Below, in pieces: positions 28,150 to 36,830 of a DNA stretch of 57,563 nucleotides. Location: assembly GCF_001399975.1 (NCBI RefSeq), contig NZ_LKBD01000033.1:1-57563 (forward strand). The letters run 5' to 3'. Below the pieces are notes generated by a model. It was not told the origin of the DNA. It was given only the letters and a program-made list of their open reading frames with translations, and did no database searches. Source of the stretch: Pseudoalteromonas sp. P1-9 (GTDB lineage Bacteria; Pseudomonadota; Gammaproteobacteria; Enterobacterales; Alteromonadaceae). Every line of letters begins with the position of its first letter. The stretch's first letter is position 1. Position numbers and translations under genes: made by a program.

Positions 28150-28835
28150 TAACCAGCCTTATCAACCGGAAATGCAATCACATTGCTGATAGGCGAAGAT
28201 GCAATGGTGCAATAAGGCCATGTCGTTTGCATATCAACAATAAAATAATCACTTGGCCACCCGCCTTTTCGACGATTTATCTTTACTTTCAGCCCTTGTG
28301 GATGTGCTTGTAATGTTAAGCTTAAAGTAACAGGTAAACTCGCTTGACTGGTTTTATAACTACTTAAGTAAAACAAACGGTTTTTACCCGATTTACTTGC
28401 TTGCTGAAAGCGCTGGATATGGGAAATCGTTAAATCTTGCTGCGGCCAATAAATAACATCGCTACAACTGCCACTTTGTAAACATTGTTCTACTGCCCAA
28501 AGCGCATCTTTATGTTGCTCAGGATACAGTACTAACACTTGACTAACATCAACCCCTAAATGATGCAAAGCAGCACTGTTAAGCAATGCAGGCGGTGAAA
28601 TAAACACAATAAAACAGCTTTGCCGCATTTTAAAGCTGGGTGCAATCAATCGAAGTTCACCAATGCCGGGGTTACTCAATAGTTCTATCACGCCATTAGT
28701 AGGCATACCGCCAGCGAGCTTTTCATCTAAAACCACAAAGCCCGTTTGATGCTTTTCTATCTGCTGCGTTTGAATACGGTTGGATGCATACCAAAGCAGA
28801 TTGCGATGATGTAATTGCTTGATCAGTGAATTCAT
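28149..28835 (-). CDS. imuA: SOS mutasome protein ImuA
   Basis: 228-aa RecA-like protein, the first gene of the mutasome operon. It was formerly called SulA2 or RecA-like in annotations. The core GFVVLDEKLAGGMPTNGVIELL resembles the RecA ATPase start, but the Walker A loop is degenerate (LSNPGIGELRLIAP lacks GKT), as usual for ImuA. A predicted promoter and LexA operator lie directly upstream, with a leader of about 27 nt. No good ribosome site is visible before the ATG, so initiation may be weak. Confidence 0.9.
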   Translation of the reverse strand: MNSLIKQLHHRNLLWYASNRIQTQQIEKHQTGFVVLDEKLAGGMPTNGVIELLSNPGIGELRLIAPSFKMRQSCFIVFISPPALLNSAALHHLGVDVSQVLVLYPEQHKDALWAVEQCLQSGSCSDVIYWPQQDLTISHIQRFQQASKSGKNRLFYLSSYKTSQASLPVTLSLTLQAHPQGLKVKINRRKGGWPSDYFIVDMQTTWPYCTIASSPISNVIAFPVDKAG

Positions 28836-28846
28836 GAATACACCAA

Positions 28847-28878
28847 GGGTTATACTGTATATAAATACAGTATAACCC
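28847..28878. promoter_or_regulatory. LexA (SOS) operator of imuA
   Basis: The 20-base core at 28853-28872 reads TACTGTATATAAATACAGTA, the enterobacterial SOS-box consensus (CTGT-N8-ACAG with TA flanks) apart from one spacer base. The symmetry extends to 14-bp arms, GGGTTATACTGTAT and its complement, around ATAA. It overlaps the -10 box. Confidence 0.95.
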
Positions 28879-28896
28879 TTTGATGTTGAGGATCAA
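28869..28896 (-). promoter_or_regulatory. imuA promoter
   Basis: Minus strand: TTGATC (28891-28896), 16 bases, TATACT (28869-28874). The -10 lies inside the LexA palindrome, so LexA binding would block it. Confidence 0.7.
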
Positions 28897-28906
28897 TGGA
28901 TCCATA

Positions 28907-28940
28907 ATAAAAAAGGCCAACTGTTTTTGCAGTTGGCCTT
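28907..28940 (-). terminator. Terminator after the DUF3466 gene
   Basis: AAGGCCAACTG / CAGTTGGCCTT, an 11-bp stem with loop TTTTTG on the plus strand and a T6 run on the minus strand. It separates the upstream uup-DUF3466 transcript from the SOS promoter. Confidence 0.88.
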
Positions 28941-29010
28941 CAATCATAACTTTATCAATATGTTAAAAAGATGAGTTTATATCTTATCTTTTAATAAACT
29001 CATCAAAACA

Positions 29011-30765
29011 TTACTGTATAAAACACTTCCTATTTAAAAAGCGTCGTCTAATTGCTACAAGTGGCAATAATAATAACCCTAATGCACCAAACGATGCACC
29101 TTGGCGCTCATATGTTTCTTGCGCTTTTTCAGGACACTTCTCAGCTACACCCCCAGCGTTATATTTCAGCTTCACTGAAACAATCACACTTTCTTGCTCT
29201 ACTTTGCCGTTATCATCAACCACAACATTACCTTGTGCATCACGCTTATCTACTGTTTTGGTAGCTACTCCATATACAGTACCATCATTTGAAATACTAG
29301 TTGCTTCCGCAACCACATATGGAAATGATGATTCACCATCGTTTGCAAAACACGGTAATAAATCATTAAGATTTGTGAACGTATCTGTATTGATATCGTA
29401 AATAAATGCTTCTTTACGACGGTTTGCTGACGAGCTTGTCTCAACTTCACCTTGACCAATAATAAGGCCGTTATCATTTATGTCTGTCGCAACCGCAGAA
29501 CTACTTTTAAAAAAGTCTGTTGGAAAAACTGTCTCACCGGTTACAACATTATGGTAAAAAAACTTAGTACGGTCAGTGTTCTCAATACTTTTAATTGCAT
29601 AGCCTGTAATAATATTATTATTATTAATAGCTGTCGCACGACCCGGTCCATAGTTCTCTTCGTCGATAAACTCTACAACATCGCCATTTTTATAATATAC
29701 TGGGTACGAGTAGACTCTACTGCTATCGCGATACTTTACATCAGAATAACCTACTGCAATTTCATTTTCGTTAACCGCTAATGCTGCACTGCGCCAAGCC
29801 TTTTTTTGCTCGTCTTCATCAGGTATAAAACCAAGGCCAAGGTCAACAGTTTCAAGCACATTTAAATTACTATCTAAACGCCACATAGTCGCATGACGGT
29901 TATATAAAGAGTTTATATATGTTTCACGACAAACTTCTACAGGTGACTTTTCACCATCACAACGGTCATCTAATGATTCTTGAGTATCTGAAGCAATACT
30001 TATTGATGTTTCACCCACTACCAGGTAACCATCACTTTTCTGAACGATGTTATACGCACCAGAAATACCACCATAGGTTGCTTCTGAAGGCATTAAATCA
30101 ACTCGTTCTCCAGCATTATTGATTACAACACCACGGCGTGTAAAATCACGAATATAATGTGTTTCCGACTCTGTTTCGCCATCTTCAGTAAATTGAATCT
30201 TGGTGTAAGGTGCAGAGCCCCAGCCAGCTTTAACACCATCTTCAGCGATTGAAGTAAAAATATTTTCAACCGAGCGTGTTAAGCCACCGTCATAATCAGG
30301 GTGTTCAACATCATAAATAACACGTTCTTGCGTTGAGTTATTATACTCAATGGCAATATTAAACTCGGTACTTGTACTACCTGAAATTTTTTGGTACGTG
30401 CTGATATTGTAATATCTAAGTAAAAAGTCTTGTAGGAATTCTTGCGCGTCACCATTGATATTACCATTTTCGATATCATCTAGTGTGAAGGTAATTTCTT
30501 CATCACGATTTTCGAAGATACGCTCACGGTCTTTATACGAATTTATAAGACGTGTGTCTTCAAAATCTAATTCCGCAATATCAATAACAATATTGAATAC
30601 GCCTTGCGCCATACCAACGGCTTGACCCGCTTCGTTTGCATCAGTTACATACGCGTGTTTAGCGTAATCTAGATTGCCAAGCTCTTCTAAAACATATGGA
30701 GTAGCGCCTTGAACCTGTGGCGTGATTGCAGCAAAAACTGCCGCTGCAAGTAATTTATATTTCAT
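29011..30765 (-). CDS. DUF3466 secreted protein, GlyGly-CTERM-like tail
   Basis: 584 aa. The N-terminal signal peptide (MKYKLLAAAVFAAITPQVQG) would be cut near residue 20. The body has repeated short motifs of the type [I/V]N-x-N-x-I-x-x-G (VNENEIAVGYSDV, INNNNIITGYAIKS, INDNGLIIGQGEV, ISNDGTVYGVATK), suggesting a beta-propeller. It fits DUF3466 from memory of the family in Shewanella and Pseudoalteromonas. The C-terminus, RQGASFGALGLLLLPLVAIRRR, is glycine/serine, one hydrophobic helix, then arginines: the layout of GlyGly-CTERM sorting signals processed by rhombosortase, although the Gly-Gly pair itself is not exact. Ribosome site AGGAAT. It lies 11 bases after uup. Its function is unknown. 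Confidence 0.75.
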   Translation of the reverse strand: MKYKLLAAAVFAAITPQVQGATPYVLEELGNLDYAKHAYVTDANEAGQAVGMAQGVFNIVIDIAELDFEDTRLINSYKDRERIFENRDEEITFTLDDIENGNINGDAQEFLQDFLLRYYNISTYQKISGSTSTEFNIAIEYNNSTQERVIYDVEHPDYDGGLTRSVENIFTSIAEDGVKAGWGSAPYTKIQFTEDGETESETHYIRDFTRRGVVINNAGERVDLMPSEATYGGISGAYNIVQKSDGYLVVGETSISIASDTQESLDDRCDGEKSPVEVCRETYINSLYNRHATMWRLDSNLNVLETVDLGLGFIPDEDEQKKAWRSAALAVNENEIAVGYSDVKYRDSSRVYSYPVYYKNGDVVEFIDEENYGPGRATAINNNNIITGYAIKSIENTDRTKFFYHNVVTGETVFPTDFFKSSSAVATDINDNGLIIGQGEVETSSSANRRKEAFIYDINTDTFTNLNDLLPCFANDGESSFPYVVAEATSISNDGTVYGVATKTVDKRDAQGNVVVDDNGKVEQESVIVSVKLKYNAGGVAEKCPEKAQETYERQGASFGALGLLLLPLVAIRRRFLNRKCFIQ

Positions 30766-30776
30766 TTTTATTCCTA

Positions 30777-32687
30777 CTACTGATCCTGTAATTGTTCCAA
30801 TTCTTCCCAGCGCATAAAAGCGGTTTCAAGCTTCGACTCTGCTTGCTGTAATTGGTTCAAGGTTTTCTGAGTTTGCTCGCTATCTTGCTTGAAAAAATCG
30901 GGAGAGTTAACAACTTCTTGAAGTTCTTCAACTTCTTGTTCAAGCGATTCTAATAAAGCGGGTAGCTCTTCGAGTTCTCGTTTTAATTTGTATGATAACT
31001 TGCCTGCTTTTTTAGCTAAAGGCTTATCTGCGACTTTTTTGTCCTTTTCTGTGTCTTTTTGTTTTTGTTCAATTACTGTTTTTTCAGCAAGTGACTGCGC
31101 ATAATTTTGGAAATCTTGGTATCCACCAACCACTTCCACTACTTTGCCATCACCTAAAAAGCCCCATACCGTACTACAGGTATTGTCGATAAATTCACGG
31201 TCGTGACTTACAACCAACACAGTACCTTGATAATTAGCGAGAATTTCTTCAAGTAATTCAAGTGTTTCAACATCTAGATCATTGGTCGGCTCATCGAGTA
31301 CCAATACATTGCTTGGTTTAACAAATAATTTTGCCAGTAATAAGCGGTTTTTCTCTCCACCAGATAACGACTTAACCGGTGAACGCGCTCGTGCTGGTGG
31401 GAATAAAAAGTCTTGTAAATAGCCAAGCACATGACGACTGCGGCCACCGATGTTGACCTCTTGTTTACCGTCAGCAACATTATCTTGCACGCTGGCTTCT
31501 TCGTCGAGTACCGAGCGATATTGATCAAAATAAGCAACTTCTAAATTAACACCTTGCTTTACTTTGCCTGATTCCAGCGCTAATTCGCCAAATAGAATTT
31601 TCAATAAGGTAGTTTTACCTACACCATTTGGCCCAACTAGCCCAATACGATCACCACGCATAACTAAGGTAGAGAAGTCTTTCACTATTGGCTTATTTGT
31701 AAAGCCTTGGCTAATGCCTTTAGCTTCAAATACTAACTTGCCAGAACGCTGAGCACTTTCTATGTTGAAATCGGCCTTACCTTGTTTTTCAACACGGGCT
31801 TTTCGTTCCACACGCAGTTGTTTAAGTGCGCGAACACGGCCTTCGTTACGCGTACGGCGCGCTTTAATGCCCTGACGGATCCATGCTTCTTCTTCCGCGA
31901 GTTTTTTATCAAACAAGGCATTTTGGCTTTCTTCAACTTTTAATGCGTGCTCTTTTTGCTCTAGATATTTTTCATAATTACCAGGGTAAGAGGCCAGCTT
32001 ACCTCGGTCTAAATCAAGAATACGTGTTGCCATTGAACGAATAAATGCACGGTCGTGAGAAATAAATACGATCGCACCATTAAATTCTTTTAAGAATTTT
32101 TCCAACCACTCAATGCTGGCAACGTCCAAGTGGTTAGTTGGCTCATCTAGTAATAATAGATCTGGCTCACCTACCAGTGCTTTCGCAAGCGCTACTTTTC
32201 TAAGCCAACCGCCCGAAAGTGAGGTTAAATCACTGTTTGGATCGAGTTCTAACTGACTTAACACTTGGTTTATTTGCGTTTCGAAACGCCAACCGTCGTT
32301 TGCCTCTAACTGAGACGATAAGCGCTCGAACTGTTTAAGTGTTTTGTCACTGTTATCTTGACTTAATCTCGCGCTCACTTCGTGATATTCAATTAACAGT
32401 GTCGCAATGTGCGGTAAGCCATTGGCAACATAATCAAATACGGTGCCATTCGCACCTTTTGGTGGATCTTGCTCAAGGCGTGCTACTTTTAATCCACTCA
32501 GACGGTTAATTTCACCATCATCCAACTGAATTTGACTATCAAGCACTTTAAGCAAGCTTGATTTACCAGCGCCGTTACGACCTACAATACATACCCGCTC
32601 GCCATTTTCAATCAGCATTTCTGCATTATCAAGCAATGGGTGTGTGCCGAACGCTAACTGCGCTCCTGTAATTCTAATTAAATCCAT
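30777..32687 (-). CDS. uup: ABC-F ATPase Uup
   Basis: Cytoplasmic tandem ATPase with no membrane domain. ABC-F proteins act on the ribosome, and Uup also affects transposon excision in E. coli. It is 636 aa (E. coli 635). First domain: Walker A GRNGAGKSSLLK near residue 36 and signature LSGGWLRKVALAKAL. Second: GPNGVGKTTLLK near residue 353 and LSGGEKNRLLLAKLF. A charged C-terminal coiled coil (residues about 560-635) is the Uup-specific DNA-binding tail. Its position near rlmKL is as in E. coli. Confidence 0.95.
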   Translation of the reverse strand: MDLIRITGAQLAFGTHPLLDNAEMLIENGERVCIVGRNGAGKSSLLKVLDSQIQLDDGEINRLSGLKVARLEQDPPKGANGTVFDYVANGLPHIATLLIEYHEVSARLSQDNSDKTLKQFERLSSQLEANDGWRFETQINQVLSQLELDPNSDLTSLSGGWLRKVALAKALVGEPDLLLLDEPTNHLDVASIEWLEKFLKEFNGAIVFISHDRAFIRSMATRILDLDRGKLASYPGNYEKYLEQKEHALKVEESQNALFDKKLAEEEAWIRQGIKARRTRNEGRVRALKQLRVERKARVEKQGKADFNIESAQRSGKLVFEAKGISQGFTNKPIVKDFSTLVMRGDRIGLVGPNGVGKTTLLKILFGELALESGKVKQGVNLEVAYFDQYRSVLDEEASVQDNVADGKQEVNIGGRSRHVLGYLQDFLFPPARARSPVKSLSGGEKNRLLLAKLFVKPSNVLVLDEPTNDLDVETLELLEEILANYQGTVLVVSHDREFIDNTCSTVWGFLGDGKVVEVVGGYQDFQNYAQSLAEKTVIEQKQKDTEKDKKVADKPLAKKAGKLSYKLKRELEELPALLESLEQEVEELQEVVNSPDFFKQDSEQTQKTLNQLQQAESKLETAFMRWEELEQLQDQ

Positions 32688-32689
32688 GA

Positions 32690-32914
32690 TTATTTATTTT
32701 TTAAAATGTCTTCAAGATAAAATGGCCAAAATAGTTTTGTGCCAGTGCTAAACTCAGCTACCGGAATCGTCGTTTGGTACTCAGCCATTAACGTTTCATC
32801 GTCAACAATGTCGACTAAATCTAGCTCTGCAGCTAAGCCGGCTTGCACAAATAATGCATGCGCTTGCTCACATAAGTGACAACCCTCTGTGTGATACAGC
32901 GTTATCTTAGGCAT
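32690..32914 (-). CDS. Glutaredoxin-like protein (DUF836)
   Basis: 74-aa thioredoxin-fold protein with the redox motif CHLC at residues 12-15 (LYHTEGCHLCEQAHALF) and a cis-Pro-like TTIPVAEF segment. It fits the DUF836/glutaredoxin-2-like group. It overlaps the end of rlmKL by 8 bases and ends 2 bases before uup, so it is co-translated with both. The partner and substrate are unknown. In E. coli this position holds no such gene. Confidence 0.85.
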   Translation of the reverse strand: MPKITLYHTEGCHLCEQAHALFVQAGLAAELDLVDIVDDETLMAEYQTTIPVAEFSTGTKLFWPFYLEDILKNK

Positions 32915-35039
32915 TACGGATAAGCCACGCGTTGTGAATTTGCTTATTGCGTTTAAAATCAGGCGAAAGTGTTTTATCGCTGATATTTTCTGCTATCAAG
33001 CCAAGGTCTAGTAAGCCTTCTTCGTTCATCGTAAAACCGCGCTTGTTATTTGAAAACAACAAGGTACCGTTTGGTGCCAAAATACGTTTTACCCAGGTAA
33101 ACAACTTAATGTGATCACGCTGAACATCAAACTCTTTTTTCATACGCTTTGAGTTTGAAAATGTCGGCGGGTCTAAAAAGATAAAATCAAACTGACCTTT
33201 TGCTTGTTCTAACCATGCAAGGCAATCCGCTTGTTCAAAATGATAACGTGGGCTGTTAAGGTTATTTAACGCAAAGTTTTCACGGCCCCATTTTAAATAG
33301 GTATTACTCATATCAACACTGGTGACCGATTTTGCACCACCTACCGCTGCGTGCGTTGATGCACTACAGGTATACGCAAACAAATTAAGTACACGTAAAT
33401 CTTTGCAGTTTTGCTGCATATAACGACGTGCTAAACGGTGATCTAAAAATAGTCCTGTGTCTAAATAGTCGTGTAGATTAACTTTAAATTTCACACCGTA
33501 CTCTTCTACCGTCATGTTATTTTTTGACTTGTCGGTACGCTGTGCTTTTTTATACTGAGATGTGCCCTTTTGCTGCTTACGCTGTTTTACAACAATGTTG
33601 CTTGGTGCAATATCAAGGGTTTGCGCAGATAAATAAATAATATCTTGTAAGCGCTTTTCTGCGGTGGCTTCATCAATGGTTTTTGGTGGCGCATATTCAT
33701 AAATCACCAAGTACTCGTTATAAACATCAACGGCAACGTTGTACTCTGGAATATCCGCATCGTATAAACGGTAACAACTAACGCGTTCTTTTTTAAGCCA
33801 TGATTTTAGGCCTTGACGGTTTTTCTTAAGGCGATTAGCAAACGCCATTGAGCCATCGTAGTTAAGTTTAGTTTGGCTTGATTGCTCAGTGTTTTTTTCG
33901 TCTAAATCATAAAGGTTAAGCACACAATCTAACGGGCCATTTTTCAGTTTGTACTGCTTTTTCTTGGCAAGTTTTAAGAGGGCTAATAAACTAACATCGG
34001 TTGCAAATAGCGCTAAATGCCAAAATTTAAAATGCTTTTTAAACGCATCACCTAAATGACGATATAAATTAACTAGCTCTGCTTTTTCACCCAAACGCTC
34101 ACCATACGGTAAGTTAGATAGCACCACTCCAGGCTGTTTTGCTACGGCAGTGAGTTTATTGGCATCTGCTTTTTTTAACTGAATAAACTTTGCAAAAGGT
34201 AAATTTTCAATATTATTTTGCGCTTTTTGTAATACGCGTTCATCAATATCATTACCGATTAAATACAGCTTTTGATCAGTTTGTTGGTCTTTAAGTTCTT
34301 GCTTTAGTTCTTTGAATTTTGCCGCGCGAAACCCCGGAAGTGATTCGAACGCAAAATGTTTACGATATAAACCCGGTGCAATATTCCACGCCATCATCGC
34401 CGCTTCAATTAATAGCGTTGCTGAACCACAACACGGATCAAACAACGGGCGTGAGGTATCATTTAGCCAACCTGAACGACTCACTAACGCCGCCGCTAAG
34501 TGTTCTTTGATCGGTGCATCACCTTGATGAGGACGATAACCACGCTTCGAAAGGCCTGGGCCTGAAAAGTCGATATATAAAGCACACTTTTCTTTGTTTA
34601 AACGACCAACAATACGCACATTAGGTGACGTTTTAGAGATACTAGGACGTTGTTGATGACTTGCAAAGAAAGAATCGACAATTGCATCTTTTACTACCAG
34701 TGTTGAAAACTGAGTATTCTTCAGTTCACGATTAGTACCGCTAAAATCAATTGCAAACGTTTGTGTTGGTCCAAAGTACTCTTGCCAATCAAACCCTTTG
34801 GCAAGCGCGTATAAATCATCTTTGGTATTAACGGTATCCGATTCGGTCAACAACATCATCACCCGTGTCGCATAGCGACTCGCTAAACACAGTGTTTGTG
34901 CTTGCTTATTGGATGCGTTAAAACGAATAGAACCAATACTCTGTTTAGTAATTTCAGCACCAGTCGCTTGAATTTCAGTAGCGAGTAAATTTTCAACACC
35001 AATCGACGTTAGTGCAATAAAAGAAAGCGAATTGCTCAA
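32907..35039 (-). CDS. rlmL: 23S rRNA m2G2445 / m7G2069 methyltransferase RlmKL
   Basis: Two-domain rRNA methyltransferase, 710 aa (E. coli RlmKL 702). The N-terminal THUMP region is followed by the RlmL domain (DPCCGSATLLIEAAMMAWN near residue 200, and the catalytic SNLPYGERLG near residue 312). The C-terminal RlmK domain has LNLFAYTCSASTHAAVGGAK near residue 550 and the LDPPTFSNSKRM motif. Both halves look intact. A TATACT -10-like box lies about 32 bases upstream of the ATG. Confidence 0.96.
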   Translation of the reverse strand: MSNSLSFIALTSIGVENLLATEIQATGAEITKQSIGSIRFNASNKQAQTLCLASRYATRVMMLLTESDTVNTKDDLYALAKGFDWQEYFGPTQTFAIDFSGTNRELKNTQFSTLVVKDAIVDSFFASHQQRPSISKTSPNVRIVGRLNKEKCALYIDFSGPGLSKRGYRPHQGDAPIKEHLAAALVSRSGWLNDTSRPLFDPCCGSATLLIEAAMMAWNIAPGLYRKHFAFESLPGFRAAKFKELKQELKDQQTDQKLYLIGNDIDERVLQKAQNNIENLPFAKFIQLKKADANKLTAVAKQPGVVLSNLPYGERLGEKAELVNLYRHLGDAFKKHFKFWHLALFATDVSLLALLKLAKKKQYKLKNGPLDCVLNLYDLDEKNTEQSSQTKLNYDGSMAFANRLKKNRQGLKSWLKKERVSCYRLYDADIPEYNVAVDVYNEYLVIYEYAPPKTIDEATAEKRLQDIIYLSAQTLDIAPSNIVVKQRKQQKGTSQYKKAQRTDKSKNNMTVEEYGVKFKVNLHDYLDTGLFLDHRLARRYMQQNCKDLRVLNLFAYTCSASTHAAVGGAKSVTSVDMSNTYLKWGRENFALNNLNSPRYHFEQADCLAWLEQAKGQFDFIFLDPPTFSNSKRMKKEFDVQRDHIKLFTWVKRILAPNGTLLFSNNKRGFTMNEEGLLDLGLIAENISDKTLSPDFKRNKQIHNAWLIRNA

Positions 35040-35070
35040 AGCAAAAAACCCAGTTAAAAAATCTGGCTGA

Positions 35071-35076
35071 AGTATA
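35071..35076 (-). promoter_or_regulatory. Possible -10 box for rlmKL
   Basis: TATACT on the minus strand, 32 bases before the rlmKL ATG. No convincing -35 is seen at 16-18 bases. Confidence 0.3.
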
Positions 35077-35105
35077 ACAGTTTTAAATTCGAGTAGCGAT
35101 AAAGC

Positions 35106-35639
35106 CTAGGCGCGTTTTAGCTGTGATTGGTTGATTAAGATAGGATTTACGCGATCGTTAAGCACTTTAATGGTTTCAAAACGACTTAATGCAAAATTAT
35201 CGTCTAGTTGCATTTGGTGCTCTAAACACATGCACACACTGGCATCATTACCGCATTCAATGATCAAAAACTGACCGCTTTGCTTTTGCGAATTCAAGGT
35301 AATAATCGCTTCGGTACTTGGGGTGTGACCTTGATAAGGTTTGAAAAACCAACTTTTAGCCAGTACTGGCTTAAGGTGTAATTTGGCTGCAGTCGCATGG
35401 AGTGCAATGACGGCTATTTCGCCTTCACTCCAAATGCTAAAAGCTGAGAGATAATGACAGATCTGCTCATACAGGGCGGCATCTTCGAGGCTAAAGCAAC
35501 TGCCCTCGATTGCTGCTTGCGTAAGTTGACGCGTTTTATATGGCATAACAAGCTCTTCGCGTGTTGATTCTACATACAACACTAAACGGTTTCGCTCTTT
35601 ACACGTTAGCCAACGCCAATCTTTCCCTGCTTGCAACAT
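35106..35639 (-). CDS. zapC: Cell division protein ZapC
   Basis: FtsZ-ring stabilising protein, 177 aa with the start at 35639 (MLQAGKDWRWLTCKERNRLV). The longer frame to 35663 would begin only a few bases after the predicted transcription start. Matches to E. coli ZapC (YcbW) recur along the chain: DWRW near the start, FSLEDAALY, LKPVLAKSWFFKP, IIECGNDASVCMCLE and ETIKVLNDRVNPI. The neighbours pyrD (upstream) and rlmKL (downstream) reproduce the E. coli pyrD-zapC-rlmL order, with ycbX absent. Confidence 0.88.
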   Translation of the reverse strand: MLQAGKDWRWLTCKERNRLVLYVESTREELVMPYKTRQLTQAAIEGSCFSLEDAALYEQICHYLSAFSIWSEGEIAVIALHATAAKLHLKPVLAKSWFFKPYQGHTPSTEAIITLNSQKQSGQFLIIECGNDASVCMCLEHQMQLDDNFALSRFETIKVLNDRVNPILINQSQLKRA

Positions 35640-35675
35640 AATATCAAAAAATCCCCAAAACATGACATCTTGAGG

Positions 35676-35681
35676 ATTATA
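35676..35681 (-). promoter_or_regulatory. -10 box for zapC
   Basis: TATAAT on the minus strand, an exact consensus -10. The -35 is poor (TTTATT, 16 bases away). Transcription would begin near 35669, favouring the ATG at 35639. Confidence 0.45.
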
Positions 35682-35753
35682 GAGCTATGGTACTAAAAAT
35701 AAACTATTTTTTAGAATATTTTCAATAGGATCATAATGTTAAATAACCGATCC

Positions 35754-36764
35754 TTATAAGGAGTTTATGATCTTTTTGATCATAGGTGGTCCTTGGTAAA
35801 TAAAACCGGTGTAGACTTGCACTAAATCAGCGCCAGCGGCGAATTTTTCTTTCGCTGATTCGGCTGAATCAATGCCACCGACACCGATAATTGGCAACTC
35901 ACCGTTAGTTAAGCGTTTAATTTCTTTAACTATTTCCGTAGATCTATGACGAACTGGATGACCCGATAAGCCCCCTGCTTCATTCGCATGTTGCATGCCT
36001 TCTACTGCGCTGCGATCAAGCGTCGTGTTAGTTGCAATCACGCCGTCAATTTTATTATTGATCAATGATTCGGATACTTGCTGAACTTGAACTTGATCAA
36101 GATCCGGCGCAATTTTAACCAGCATAGGTACTTGTTTACCGTGTTTTGCTGCTAAATCAAGCTGCTCATTCTTAAGTGAACCAAGTAAATCATCTAGCGC
36201 CTCACCATATTGTAAGTCACGTAGTCCTGGGGTGTTGGGTGATGAAATATTCACCGTAATATAAGATGCACTGGTAAATACTTTACGCATACAGTGAATG
36301 TAGTCGTCTTTACCTTGCTCATTAGGAGTGTCTTTGTTCTTACCAATGTTAATGCCTAAAATGCCTTTGTATTGCGCATTTTTTACATTCGCCAGTAAGT
36401 AATCAACACCTTTATTATTAAAGCCCATACGGTTAATCACCGCATTAGCCTGAGGTAAACGGAAAATACGCGGTTTGTCATTACCTGCCTGTGGGCGCGG
36501 TGTCACCGTACCTACTTCAATAAAGCCAAAGCCCATTTGTGAAAAGGCATCGATACATTCGGCATTTTTATCAAGACCCGCAGCAAGACCAACAGGGTTT
36601 GGCAATTCTAAACCTAAAAACGTGGTTGGTTTACTGGCAACCGATTGAGACCAGCACATCGATAACGGTGTATTGGCAAATCGCTTTAGGTTTGATAAAG
36701 CAAAGTCATGCGACCATTCAGCATCTTTACTAAACATAAAACGACGCGCTAAATCATAAAACAT
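35754..36764 (-). CDS. pyrD: Dihydroorotate dehydrogenase (quinone), class 2
   Basis: Membrane-associated FMN enzyme of pyrimidine synthesis that passes electrons to quinone. It is 336 aa, as E. coli. The N-terminal amphipathic region ([23 protein letters not shown]) is the class 2 membrane tunnel. FMN and catalytic segments: [47 protein letters not shown] and [21 protein letters not shown]. The ribosome site GAGG is before the ATG. A strong terminator hairpin stands only about 20 bases upstream of the ATG, so pyrD either uses read-through or has a promoter inside the end of the gdhB gene. Confidence 0.97.
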   Translation of the reverse strand: MFYDLARRFMFSKDAEWSHDFALSNLKRFANTPLSMCWSQSVASKPTTFLGLELPNPVGLAAGLDKNAECIDAFSQMGFGFIEVGTVTPRPQAGNDKPRIFRLPQANAVINRMGFNNKGVDYLLANVKNAQYKGILGINIGKNKDTPNEQGKDDYIHCMRKVFTSASYITVNISSPNTPGLRDLQYGEALDDLLGSLKNEQLDLAAKHGKQVPMLVKIAPDLDQVQVQQVSESLINNKIDGVIATNTTLDRSAVEGMQHANEAGGLSGHPVRHRSTEIVKEIKRLTNGELPIIGVGGIDSAESAKEKFAAGADLVQVYTGFIYQGPPMIKKIINSL

Positions 36765-36782
36765 AATTGTGTTGACCTCTTA

Positions 36783-36813
36783 ATAAAAAAATACCCCGGA
36801 AAATTCCGGGGTA
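36783..36813 (-). terminator. Terminator after gdhB
   Basis: AATACCCCGGAA / TTCCGGGGTATT, a 12-bp stem with a 2-base centre on the plus strand (effective loop 4). On the minus strand it is followed by seven T. It sits between gdhB and pyrD. Confidence 0.9.
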
Positions 36814-36830
36814 TTGTATCTAAATTTTTG

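Noticed and set aside
29452..29781. 109-codon plus-strand ORF opposite the DUF3466 gene
   Set aside because: It is antisense to a well-supported signal-peptide protein. It has no start context and its cysteine- and isoleucine-rich content looks random.
35722..35780. Short inverted repeats around the pyrD stop (TCCTTATAAGGA and GATC pairs) as a terminator
   Set aside because: The stems are short and A/T rich, with no T tract placed correctly. Part of it codes for the end of PyrD.
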